From positions 372,001 through 436,000 of the forward strand of contig JAJGBQ010000007.1 in NCBI GenBank assembly GCA_022457065.1: 64,000 nucleotides of DNA, given 5' to 3'. The position numbers and the translations under genes are program-made. Below, piece after piece: positions 22,335 to 32,563 of this stretch; the first letter of the stretch is position 1, and every line of letters starts with the position of its first letter. This stretch comes from Curvularia sp. ZM96 (Eukaryota; Ascomycota; Dothideomycetes; Pleosporales; Pleosporaceae). Under the pieces are notes generated by a model, which worked only from the letters and a program-made list of their open reading frames with translations, did no database searches and had not been told where the DNA came from.

Positions 22335-24561
22335 ATGGCGGACAACCGGCAGACTGCGCTCATGCGCAAGGCAAGAAACTCAGTTTCGTTTCCCATAGCT
22401 GAGCTCACGGCTGTGATCTGGGGCGGGTAAGCCCTGCGCATCTTCCCCGTTTCAAGTCCATCACTAACTCCCTGTGCCAGCGATGAGACTGTCCGCGAGC
22501 GTCGTGAAGCCTTCGAGCGTGTGGAGCAAGTACTCGGGACCTACGATACGACCAAGCTCCCTCGTTGCTACTCCGCAACATCTCGCGAAGAGATCTTGTT
22601 GCAGGGTCTAGAGATGGGCAAGGCCTGTCTGTTCGACATGCTTGAATATAAACATGACCACTTTGTCTGGACGACTCCGCGTTACAATCTCACAAACGCA
22701 AGGTAAGTTTCGAGCTCTGTTTGGTCAAGTACCTCGCTCATCATATCCAGCCCTTTCGGCCACAAAGCAATCTTGTTTGAGCCCGCCATCGAGCACAACG
22801 GTACACCGGAACAAAAGGCGAAGTGGCTTCCGCTAGCCAAGTCGGGAAAGATCCTTGGTACATACACGCAGACAGAGCTGGGTCATGGTTCTTTCGTGCG
22901 TGGTATCGAGACCACCGCTACCTTCGATGCAGAGAGTGACGAGTTTGTTATTCACTCGCCTACAGTGACGTCGACCAAGTTCTGGCCAGCCGGTTTGGGC
23001 TTCTCGACTACTCATGGCGCAGTCGTGGCGAGACTTATCGTCGGTGACAAGGACCATGGTCCTCATATCTTCATTGTGCAGCTCAGGTCTGTCGAAGACG
23101 GAACGCCCATAAAGGGAGTCAAGATGGGCGATGTTGGCCTGAAGCTCGGGTAAGTGATCGATCATCTGTGAGACGTCAAAGATTCAAACGTGGCTAATAT
23201 AGATGAACAGTTACAACGAGGCAGACAATGGTTTCGCTTCCTTTGACCACGTCCGCATCCCTCGGTCGCAGATGCTCATGGCCCACAGCCAAGTTGCACG
23301 AGACGGTACATTCGCGACGGACCCCTTGCGCGCAAAGTTCTCGTACTCGGTTATGCTTCTCGTCCGTAGCAAGATGCCTAATGTCTTCACAGTCCAACTC
23401 GCACAGGCCTTAACCATCGCGACTCGCTACTCCGTTGTGCGACAACAAGGACTCGGTCTTGCAGATTCATCGGGAAGTGAAGCTGTCATTATACAGTACA
23501 AGCACCAGCACTTCCGGTTGCTCACTCTAATCGCAAAAACGTACGCCATGTCCTTTGCTTCAGGCGCCTGTGACGCTCAGTACCTCCATCTGCGGGAGAG
23601 GCAAAGTCAGAACGACCACTCTCTCCTACAGTCGGTACACGTGCTCAGCGCTGGACTGAAGGCATATATCACCTCCGAGGCGGTTGACGGCGCCGAAGAA
23701 GCTCGAAAGATGTGCGGTGGGCACGGTTACATGGCGATTTCAGGTCTACCAGACATCATTGGCGCTCTAGCCGGCGGTGCAACCTTCGAAGGAGAAAACT
23801 ATGTGCTTTGGCTGCAGGTTGCCAGACATCTGGTCAATCAAATGGATCGTCTGGAGGCCGGAGACGCACTAGAGCCGCAAACCCATTACCTGGCGGACTC
23901 GGACGATCCAAACGTACCCTGTCCAGTGCAGTATATTTATATCAGCGATCACGAGACTCACGTTACGATCTTTCGCCATCGTGCACGACGTTTGATCTCC
24001 AAGGCCCATGCCGCGATCCGCACGTCGAGCAAGACCCCGGAAGAGGCTTGGAACGAACACATGATGCTGCTCGTTTCCGCGTCGAGGGCGCATATTGAGC
24101 ACTTCATTGTGAGGTTTTTCGTCGACAGCGTCAAACAGCTGCCTGACGCGCTGAACGAGAACCTCCGTTGGACTTTAGATGCGGTTTGTGCTCTTCATTC
24201 CCTCTCGACCATCATCAACCCGAGATCCGTCGATGCGCTATCGTTCATCGTAACTGAAAATGATCGTCCGCCGTATCTGTCGGCGTCCCAGCTCGACCAG
24301 ATCAACTCGAAGGTCAACAGTCTGCTAGAAACCCTCTTGCCCGAGGCCATTGGACTCACGGATGCGTGGGACTTCTCAGACGCCAGCCTTTGCAGTGCGA
24401 TTGGCATGTACGACGGCAACGTGTACGAGAACATCATCCGCTGGGTGGAACAGTTGCCTCTCAACCAGAAGGTATTGGAGACCAACGGTATCCCGATGGG
24501 TTGGAAGGAGTGGGTCAATCCCATTCTAAAGCGGGAGACGCAGCAGAAGCCGAAGTTGTAG
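22335..24561 (+). CDS. Peroxisomal acyl-CoA oxidase, 687 aa
   Basis: Exons 22335-22426, 22481-22702, 22751-23149 and 23211-24561 join in phase. All donors are GTAAG and the acceptors end CAG. The length is normal for the family. The enzyme catalyses the first, H2O2-forming step of peroxisomal fatty-acid beta-oxidation with FAD. Visible family features are the N-terminal helical domain and the FAD/substrate segment LGTYTQTELGHGSFVRGIET. Next come VTSTKFWPAGLGF and the oxidase C-terminal domains with CGGHGYMAISGLPDI and GATFEGENYVLW. The Glu of FEGEN corresponds to the catalytic base. The C-terminus is QQKPKL; PKL fits a variant of the PTS1 signal (S/A/C/P-K/R/H-L), supporting peroxisomal import. 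Confidence 0.93.
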
Positions 24562-25220
24562 TGTTGTGAAGCCAAGGTAGAGCCTGTTTTTCTCGGACCC
24601 CAACATACTCGGGATCAGATAAAGGGGGAGTAGTCAGACAAAGAGAAAGAAGTCAGACAAATGGAGAAGAATCGGATGACGGGGAGGAATCAAATCATAC
24701 TAGATCGATGGAGAAGGGTTTACAAATGAGGCAGTCATCTTCTATTAGGAGTAGAGTTAATCGAGACTTCTCTTCAAATTTTGTTTTCTCCAGTCTATTG
24801 AAATAGAGAGCAAGAAGAGATGACAGTGATTGATGCTGCGATACATCCAGATTGTGATGATAGAAAGTATGCACCAAGCAAAGAGGTACTTCACTGTACA
24901 ATGTTATCGGCAAGGTCATCGTTACCAGGCTTTGCCAATGATACCGCATTTCGCCGCTCAGCTTGTATCAAAAAAAAGGTACAAGTGGAAGCATGCCAGG
25001 AAGGAGAGAAGAACGGGGTCGTGTAATCAACGACATCCTTAGGTAAAAAGAAGCGAGAATCAATAAACAGCAACGAGATAGACATGCCTGCTTGTTGAAA
25101 ACACTGCTGAATCGATACGTCACACTCTCGTGCCACATCCAGTCCACAATGCGTATGCAAAGGATATTCACTTTCTTCTCATAATGTAATATTCAAATTG
25201 AAACGTCCTTGGAAACAAAG
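24562..25220. other. Intergenic between convergent genes
   Basis: About 660 bp between the 3' ends of the acyl-CoA oxidase (plus) and the SIS gene (minus). It is AT-rich, as expected for two 3' UTRs. Short frames on both strands have no motifs. Confidence 0.45.
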
Positions 25221-26120
25221 TCATGACACTGGGGGCGATGCAAGTCCAGCACGCTTCTTGGGTTGGGTATCAGGTTCCTCCTCTATGCGGCGCGTCTTTG
25301 CGCCAATTGCACCGCCAGGGTGATTCCGCCTAAAGACAGCTTTTGTGTCGTCTTGATGCAGGGCTTCGGCGAGCGTCAGTGCGAGCATGTCGCCGACGGC
25401 AATGGTGACGGTTGTGCTGGTGGTGGGGGCGCACACGCCAAACGACACCTCCTCGAGCTCGTGGATGGGCGCGGGCAGCAATATGGAGCGTGGTCGATTT
25501 CGTAGGAGCGGGCATTCTGAGGGCTTGGTATGTGATGTAATGGCAAGAATAGGCGTTTCAGAGGGAATGTGGTCAAGGAGAGCGACGAGCTCCGCGGTCT
25601 TGCCAGAGTAGGATATGAACATGACGGCATCGTTCTACCACGAAGTCAGTGCTAGTTCGGCGGGCTGCTCTGTAGACGAGGCGCCGCGGCTCACCTTTCT
25701 AATGTCACCGAGATCCCCATGCAGCGCTTCTGCGGCGTGCATAAAGGAACTCGCAATGCCCAGGCTCTTCATGGTCGCGACAATCTTGCGCCCTACGAGC
25801 CCGCTTTTGCCGACGCCGCCCACAATCAGCTTGCCGCCGGCCTCGCTGTTCTTGGTGATGACTTCGACCGCTTGGAGCAGGCCATGGCGCGCGACGTGGT
25901 CAGACTGGTACAAAAAGGTGACTTGTGACAGCGCAGTGGCGGCGGTAGAGAGGACATGAACGGCGCGCGAAAGAAGACGCGTTCCCTTGGGATCGTCTGC
26001 GGACAATGGTGGGGTAAGCAACTCTGCGTCGGAAAGGGCGCGCTTGCGCTTCAGGGACACGGGAGAGGGAGAGGGAGACGAGGAGCGTGGTGGGGTATTT
26101 GCGAGGGGCTGCGCCATCAT
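25221..26120 (-). CDS. SIS-domain sugar-phosphate isomerase-like protein (KpsF/GutQ type), 279 aa
   Basis: Exons 26120-25695 and 25634-25221 are joined across an intron from GTGAGC to GGTAG. An ATGATG pair (26120/26117) gives the start. After a polar Ser/Pro-rich leader with a basic patch (KRKRALSD, about residues 22-30), a single SIS domain fills residues about 60-240. It shows GGKLIVGGVGKSGLVGRKIVATM, DLGDIRK, VMFISYSGKTAELVALLDH and VAVGDMLALTLAEALH-like segments, ending at FRRNHPGGAIG. These are the hallmarks of arabinose-5-phosphate isomerases (KdsD/KpsF/GutQ), but the C-terminal CBS pair of the bacterial enzymes is absent. Fungi have no KDO lipopolysaccharide, so the physiological substrate is unclear. 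The ACOX and SIS genes converge. Confidence 0.82.
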
Positions 26121-26689
26121 GTCGTGAGGTATGTGTAAATGGCCCAGCGCCGCTGGCAGACGCAGGGTCACCGTATATCAACACGGCCTGGCGATCCTTG
26201 CAACGGGTCTACACATCTTCGATCTAAGTTAGTCGGGCTCGGGCAGCGCCGGAGACAGCGTCGCATCTAGTAGGCGTAATGCACTCGTCCAAAGAAGCGA
26301 CAAGAGGCGATTCGATGCCATGCCACGGCCTGCCATGCCGCCGCTCGATTAGGAATCATGCATACAGCCCGACCGCGGCGAAGCTGGTCGAATTCGCCCG
26401 TCGGCTCGTACGTACACAGTACACACGCTTTGTCGGTGTTAAACCGGATCCCGAAGCTGATTCATGTGCAAGGAGTGGTGGTGAAAAATCATTGCGACAT
26501 TGGCGCTACTTCTGACTTGCATGCCTCGACGGCCCGACGCTAGGCCGCTTCTAGCCACAGCCGTTGTCATGATTCGAGGCCCAGCCCTCGCCGCACGTTT
26601 CTTGCGTGCAGCCTTCGATCGTTGGACATAGTCAACCATGGGTATTTGTGGATAGCTGCCTCCCCGAGGAGCATCCACCCTATCTCGCC
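26121..26689. other. Intergenic, no gene seen
   Basis: About 570 bp between the SIS start codon and the GNAT stop codon (both minus strand). It should hold the SIS promoter and the GNAT 3' UTR. No motif-bearing frame is visible. Confidence 0.4.
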
Positions 26690-27241
26690 TCACGACGACG
26701 GCGCCGCGGATGCCGCTGCAACGAGTCCCGTTCGCCGAGCCCCCATACAGGTCAAGCCCACCTCCACGCCGTCCAGCCTCGCCATACCTAGTTCCTTCCT
26801 ATACAGTGCCTGCGCCTGCTCGCTGCCCGTCAAGAGAACCATGAACCGGAGATATTTCATGCCAATGCAAATCTCGCGGCAGCAGGCGATGAGCCACTTG
26901 CCCACGCCTTGACCTTGATGTTCGGGTGCAATGTAGACGTCCGTCAAGTAAGCGAGCGTCGCGTAGTCGGTTATCATGCGCGCCATTCCAACGGGCGTTT
27001 TGACCCCGTTCGAGACCATGAAGACGCCAAGGGTCAGGCTATTGTCGAGCATGGTCGTCAGGGTCGCGGCTGGGACTGGGTTTGTCCAGAATACGGCCTC
27101 CGTGGCAAAGGCCTCTTGGACAAAGGCATGGGGAAGAAGCGATCGATTAGACGAGACAAGGTAGGTGTGTGTGCCGATTGAGCGCTCCCATTCGAATATC
27201 TTTTTGTCCATCTTTTCGGTGTGCGATGTGTACTTGGTCAT
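26690..27241 (-). CDS. GNAT-family N-acetyltransferase, 183 aa
   Basis: Single exon with ATG at 27241. The protein has the GNAT (Acetyltransf_1) fold. It shows beta-4 LAYLTDVYIAPEHQGQGVGKWL (about residues 115-136), with the acetyl-CoA pyrophosphate-binding loop EHQGQGVGKWL (Q/R-x-x-G-x-G/A motif). RFMVLLTGSEQAQALYRKELGM follows as the C-terminal part near residue 150. No targeting signal is visible. The substrate cannot be told from sequence; similar fungal proteins are annotated only as GNAT acetyltransferases. Kept apart from the neighbouring genes by about 600 bp on each side. Confidence 0.85.
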   Translation of the reverse strand: MTKYTSHTEKMDKKIFEWERSIGTHTYLVSSNRSLLPHAFVQEAFATEAVFWTNPVPAATLTTMLDNSLTLGVFMVSNGVKTPVGMARMITDYATLAYLTDVYIAPEHQGQGVGKWLIACCREICIGMKYLRFMVLLTGSEQAQALYRKELGMARLDGVEVGLTCMGARRTGLVAAASAAPSS

Positions 27242-27849
27242 CACAGATGAGAACGATCAAGGCCATACAAATACTCCGAAGGGCATTGAGTCACATCTTG
27301 CTTGGCCTTCCTGTGCTGTACTTTGGCAATAGATAGTCCTGGTTTTGCGCCCTAGACGCCGGACGGCCAATAGCTGTACATTCCGCTGTCGGCGGGGAAA
27401 CCACCTCCTCGGCGAGTCTTAGCTCTGGGTTGTGATCAATCCAACCAAGATTGTGAGAGACTCAAACGGCCTTCTATGTCGAGAACCAGGGCATGAGGTA
27501 TTCAGGTATCGTGCGTCGGCTCAAAGTACATGTCCATGACCCTATTGTACAGTCAGTAAGCTAGTGAGGAAGGGAGAAGCTCCAGAACCTCGTCTGGCGT
27601 AGCGGATACTCGGTCAGATGCAAACTTTAACTGGGGCGTCTTCTTAGGCTCTGCTGGCAGCGGTATATCCCGCATTCGGTTGATGCCATAAAGTTCACGT
27701 CTGCACCCGTGCCGATGATCAGATACGCGTGATCACGTGGTCTGGCGCCGACGCTAGGACATTCATTACACTTTTGTAACTGGAACCATGATTCATGTCA
27801 TAACTTCATTGCTCATTTTAATTAGTTTTCAGCCAACACTGGGCATGCT
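27242..27849. other. Intergenic, no gene seen
   Basis: About 610 bp between the GNAT start codon and the L-amino-acid oxidase stop codon, both on the minus strand. It should contain the GNAT promoter and the oxidase 3' end. No coding frame is supported. Confidence 0.4.
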
Positions 27850-29936
27850 TTAGATTGAAATCCACCGTCCCATCCAGGTGTCAACAATCTGCTTCGCCTC
27901 GTCCACCAGGCCCATATCCAATAGCAGCTGGGAAGTTCCACGCACAGCCGAGTCGAGTGCCGAGAAAATCCAAGCGTGTGTGTAACTTGTGTGTTCACCT
28001 GCAAGACAGTTAGCGTACGTTTCCAAATAATGTCAATTCACTTACCAACGAAAATGGATTTGAACTCGGTCTTGTAGTAGGCGGGCAGGAAGAGGTCTTG
28101 CTGGCCGAGCAAAGGTGAAGCCCAGGCACCAGCCTGGTGTTCGTCGATTTCCCAGCATTGACGGTTGTATGCGCCGGTAAACTGCTCGTCGGCTACATCG
28201 CCGTGAACCTCGACCATGGCGCGTTGAACCATGGCAACATGATCCTGTTCGCTCAGTGCGGCGACGGAGCGGGCAAGAGTACCAGAGACATATGAGCCCA
28301 AGATTACACCAGGGCCGGTCGAGTTGATCTTATAAGAAGGGTAGCAGACACTGCCGATACCTGGAATATCGACCGAACCACATCCTCCAATGATTGGTGG
28401 CGAAAGCTTCTCCCAGAAACGAGTCTTGTAGTGTAGAGATACCTTACACGACTGGTCGTAGTTCATCTCGCGGATGGCACGGGACAAGAGCGATGAGTAT
28501 TTGGGAAGGTCCCAGAGCCTAACCTTGGAGAAAGGAACAGCCACGACGACATAGTCGTATTCCTCACTCTCAGTCTTCATCGCAAAGGGATCTTTCCGCC
28601 ACTCAACGGAAATCTTTTCCTTCTTTTCGTCGTACTTCAGTCCGGTGACCTTGCGGCCCAGAGTCAGGCGGTCCTGAACGTGCGGATAGAAGGCGCGAGG
28701 AAGCGACTCCAGACCCTTGTCAATGGTTCGCCATGTGGTTGCACCAAAGTATGCAGTATCATATTCCCAGATGGCACCGTCGTCATTGCCGGTAATGTAA
28801 TCGGTCACATCAGCGCTCTGGTTGAGCGCATATCGGACGTACGCGGCCTCTGACCAGTGGAACAAGCCCTTCTCCACAGCATGCTTGTGGGCCTTGTAAA
28901 CATTTTGGTGCATCTCACGAACGACCTCTGGAGTCGTTCCAATGAAGTTTTCCAGCTCTTCGGTAACATTCTCAACAGCCTTCTCATCGGGGCTGCCTTC
29001 GACATCCGGCAGACTGTATGCAGTGGCGTTGCTCTTAAGCTGTGCAGCACTGGGAATCCGTCCATTGGGAAGGCGGTAACCGTTTGAGCTAGCCGGCACG
29101 TTGGGGCTGGACTGGATCCATGGAATAAAGTTAACAGCAAGGTCGCTGTCGGGGCCTCCGTTCATCTTGGTGAGAACTTCCCCAAGCTGGAAGACCATCT
29201 TGTGATCCTGGATCTCCAAAGTCTCGTTTGTTTCTGGGTAGCGAGTCGATACTGGGAAACGCATGGGACCCATCTCTTGGTACTGGTACTGATTGGGTGT
29301 GCTTCCAGCAAGGTACTTGGTTCGGATACGACCTCCAATTCGCTGAGAAGATTCGATAATGTGCCAGTCGTGAATACCGACTGAATCCAGCAGATGACTA
29401 GTCATCAAACCCGACATTCCTCCTCCAACAATGGCGATACGCTTGCTCTTCTCGACCGCAACGTAAGAAGCATTGTTCTGCTTGCTCTTCATGTAGGCTA
29501 CACCGTCGAACCAAGGGCCCATGGTATCAGCCACTTCGGAAATATCCTCTCTCTTTTTTGGCTGATGTTTAACGCGAATTGGAGCTGAACGTCCAAGAAG
29601 TGTCGATCCGGAATAGGCATGGAGACAACCGCCGTGGACAGTATCTGCTGGTACAACCCAGACGAAACGTTCAGGACGAGCCGAACGCCTGATATAATGC
29701 GAGGCAACATCGTGATGCCTCTCACTGTGGCTTTCCATTCCGCATTTGCCGTAGACCAAGCGAACTTCGCCCTCGAAATCATCGTCGAGGAACTCGACGT
29801 GGATGTTGTGTACCGAGTCCGACTTCACCTCAAGGGGCTTGAAGGAAAGAACATCTGAACGAGAGGTGACCGGGCTGGCAATGGCACTGCCTGCCAAAGA
29901 CAAGGCTGCCGAAGAGGCTGTAATGAGTCCCTTCAT
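27850..29936 (-). CDS. Secreted FAD L-amino-acid oxidase, 679 aa
   Basis: Exons 29936-28046 and 27998-27850 join in phase (GTAAGT to TTGCAG). The ATG at 29936 follows CAAA and opens a signal peptide (LITASSAALSLAGSAIASPV). The FAD dinucleotide-binding motif is RIAIVGGGMSGLMTSHLL, with IIESSQRIGGRIRT as the second part of the fold (about residues 165-205). MGPMRFPVSTRYP is a conserved active-site segment of L-amino-acid oxidases. The second exon restores the C-terminus EHTSYTHAWIFSALDSAVRG, which closes the FAD site, so the intron is needed for a full enzyme. The enzyme deaminates L-amino acids to keto acids, NH3 and H2O2. A TATA-like element lies near 30055 on the minus strand. Several N-glycosylation sites fit an extracellular or vacuolar location. 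Confidence 0.92.
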
Positions 29937-31598
29937 TTTGGCTGTGAGCAAGTTTGGATGAGATGGTGGTATTCTACAGCAAGGAGAATATCTGCTATTC
30001 AAATACCTTTTCCATTTTCATACTTCGGCATGTAGGTCTTTACTGAAATGAGTATATTTAACATTCATGTTGGTCACGGATGGCTTATCGTCGTAGGGCG
30101 TACGTCAATAGTCACCAAAAGCTATCACCAGGGCTATCTATCATAGAGTGGCTGCAAACAATATCGAGTTGTGCGGCCGAGATAAGGGCAACATGGCATG
30201 GTCTGCAGCAAGTCTTGACAAAGCCGGCTCCGAGGTGCGATTTCCCACGCGTCGACGTTCCCGTTACAGGTAACTTGCAAAATGGTCTCGAAGCGAGATG
30301 CAGTAGCGTAGTATGTGGCAGGCATTAGTGTGGAGTAGCATCTCGTGGCAGCGATCGGCATTTAACGGGGATAATTCCTTACTTACCGAAAGATAACGAA
30401 TACCAGCAACGGTTCCGTCCCGACGGGGGCATCGGATGCTTGTAGGCCGTTGACTATGAGTTTGCTGGGACTTCTCCGTACGACTTCAAGATGCTACGTC
30501 GAGTCATTGCAATGATAACGAAGGTCAAGCAGGTAAACCCCAAATCCGCCGAAGAAATCGCAGTGGCCTGTAGCTGCACAGCGTCTTGACCCGCTGACAT
30601 TGTAACCTCGCTTGGAAGTGTCGCTCAGTGTTTGGTAGCATCCCACTCTACCGGAAGGCTTGCGCTTCCTTCCGAGTCTTGGGTGCCATGACCCGAGTTT
30701 CAGAAGCCCCGCGAGCCCGCGAAATCGGGTGGCCCGAGAAGCGCAGAATAGTAACAGTAAAGTCTGAACGGGTATGATGTTAGAGGGTTACTTGGCGATG
30801 CTTAGGTGTTCAGGAATGAAGTTGGTCTTTACGCTGGCGAATCACAAACCGCACGGCAAGCCATGACGATCCACAAGTGGAGCCTGGCGATAGCAACGAC
30901 CTATCCAGTGGGGCCTAAAGAAGTGGTCCTTATCTCAACTCCAACTACCTTTATCTTGGATTACGTTAGGTACCGACCGTTTTTCCATTAGGCGTGATAC
31001 ACGCGCGTTACGATAGGAGATGTATTGGCGCCCAGGCACAGTTCATCCTCCAACCTCGGTGTTTTCTCAGCCCGCCACGCCCTACGCTATCAAGCAGCGA
31101 ATAGGAATCTCCTTCCTTTCTAGAAAGTTTCTGTATATCTCCAGCTTTTCACTGCCCCACGTAGAGGAATCCAATCGTCTAGCGTGGGCCCGCCAATGCC
31201 AGCGCCACCAGAGTTCTGCCGCCCTGATGGGAAAACTTCGGGCCTTGAGCCGGCGGCGAACCACAAGCAATTACGAATGGAATGTACAATTTATCTTGTA
31301 GGCGCAAGATACCAGGCACATGTTTTGTGAACCATCAGTATCGATGGCGTTCCCCACGGACATAGGCAACAAGTCTTGCCCGGCATACGAGGACTTGCAG
31401 CTCTTGGAAGTCATGGCATTCGGCTCAATACGGACGTGATGTCTTGGTAGTGCTTAAGTCTCTACTGATACTGAATCGCTACTTTGCCTGTACGTACATA
31501 AATATTGAGTAGCAGCACATGTTTCAAGTATCTCCAGCAGTTTTCACAGCTACCGTCTCCATTAGTATTAGATCAATTCTAAACATACAAAAATCATC
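29937..31598. promoter_or_regulatory. Divergent intergenic region (L-amino-acid oxidase / RidA-like)
   Basis: About 1.66 kb between divergent start codons. A TATA-like stretch occurs about 120 nt before the oxidase ATG and another (ATAAATAT, near 31498) about 100 nt before the RidA-like ATG. No coding frame is supported. If both genes are co-regulated, an oxidase that makes imino acids and a RidA protein that hydrolyses them would be a sensible pair; this is inference. Confidence 0.4.
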
Positions 31599-32164
31599 AT
31601 GGTGTCATTTACTTCAATTTTTACTACCCTCTTGGTGGTCACTGGTGCTGTTATTGCCAAACCCACACCTAAAGTAGTCGAACAGCCTGTCGTCACTTAC
31701 CTCGGCACCCAAGGGCCAATTCTCTGTAATTACACTTCTGCTCATTGTAGTCATACATGCTAATCTCATTTTCAGCAAGTGGCGCGTGGACTTCCAAGGG
31801 AATAGTGTACACATCCGGAACCGTGCCATCTCTCAATGGAACAATCGTAGCTGGCGGTATCGAAGCTCAAACTGTACGCCAAACTCAGTCTCTCGACTCT
31901 GCTTCCACCTACTAACTCATCCAACCCTAGGCCCAAGTTATCAAGAACATTGCTGCTGTGCTCGAGGAAGCCGGTACATCGTGGGACTACGTCATGAAGA
32001 CTACCGTCTTCCTGGCCAACATGTCCGACTACACGGCCATGAACGAGGTGTATGCTGCCATGCTTCCAAACCCAAAGCCTGCGCGTACTGCGGTTGAGGT
32101 GGGCAAGCTGCCAGGAAACTTTCTCATTGAGGTTGAGGCTATTGCTGCGATCCCTGATTCGTGA
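31599..32164 (+). CDS. RidA (YjgF/YER057c/UK114) family protein with signal peptide, 152 aa
   Basis: Exons 31599-31725, 31776-31873 and 31931-32164 give 152 aa in phase. The first about 20 residues form a signal peptide (FTSIFTTLLVVTGAVIAKP). Residues about 30-152 are one RidA domain: TYLGTQGPILS, GIVYTSGTVPSLNGTIVAGG, QTAQVIKNIAAVLEEAG, MKTTVFLANMSDYTAMNEVY, ARTAVEVGKLPGNFLIEVEA. RidA enzymes hydrolyse reactive enamine/imine intermediates released by amino-acid-metabolising enzymes. The Arg of PARTAVEV matches the substrate-binding arginine. Most RidA proteins are cytosolic or mitochondrial, so a secretory leader is unusual. Its divergent neighbour is a secreted L-amino-acid oxidase, whose product is an imino acid. 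Confidence 0.87.
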
Positions 32165-32472
32165 GCTGAGGTGTGAGAATGGAGAGATGGGGTTTGGGAG
32201 AAAGTAGATATCATGAAGCAGATATGATTTATGAATGAATGCATCATTTTCAATTGCTCTGAGTGATCCAGCTATCATCACTATCTGCTTTTCTCCCTAG
32301 AATAAGCACCCGTCCATTACTTGGAGTTGCAGCTATTTATGAAGAGTTCATTGCATTATTCTATGTTTTTTCTCTTGCTACCTCCAAAATGCGTCGAAAG
32401 TTATCACCACTAGTCTTAGTACGGTAGATTTAAATACCTACGTAGTGCGGGGAAACCTCCGGACCACAACGT
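32165..32472. other. Gap between RidA-like gene and transposon
   Basis: About 310 bp of 3' UTR and flank, AT-rich, ending at the TA that borders the transposon inverted repeat. No feature is seen in it. Confidence 0.45.
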
Positions 32473-32523
32473 TAACTAGCCCCACCACCTCGTGCACGCG
32501 ACCACCTCGTGCACGCGCGGCCT
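32473..32523 (+). repeat. Left terminal inverted repeat (51 bp) of the pogo/Fot1 element
   Basis: Exact inverted copy of 34539-34589. It contains a 17-bp unit (ACCACCTCGTGCACGCG) twice in direct tandem, which probably served as paired transposase-binding sites. The outer TA is the expected target dinucleotide. Confidence 0.95.
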
Positions 32524-32563
32524 AGTAACTACCTCTACCTCAATACCTTATATCTCCACTACC

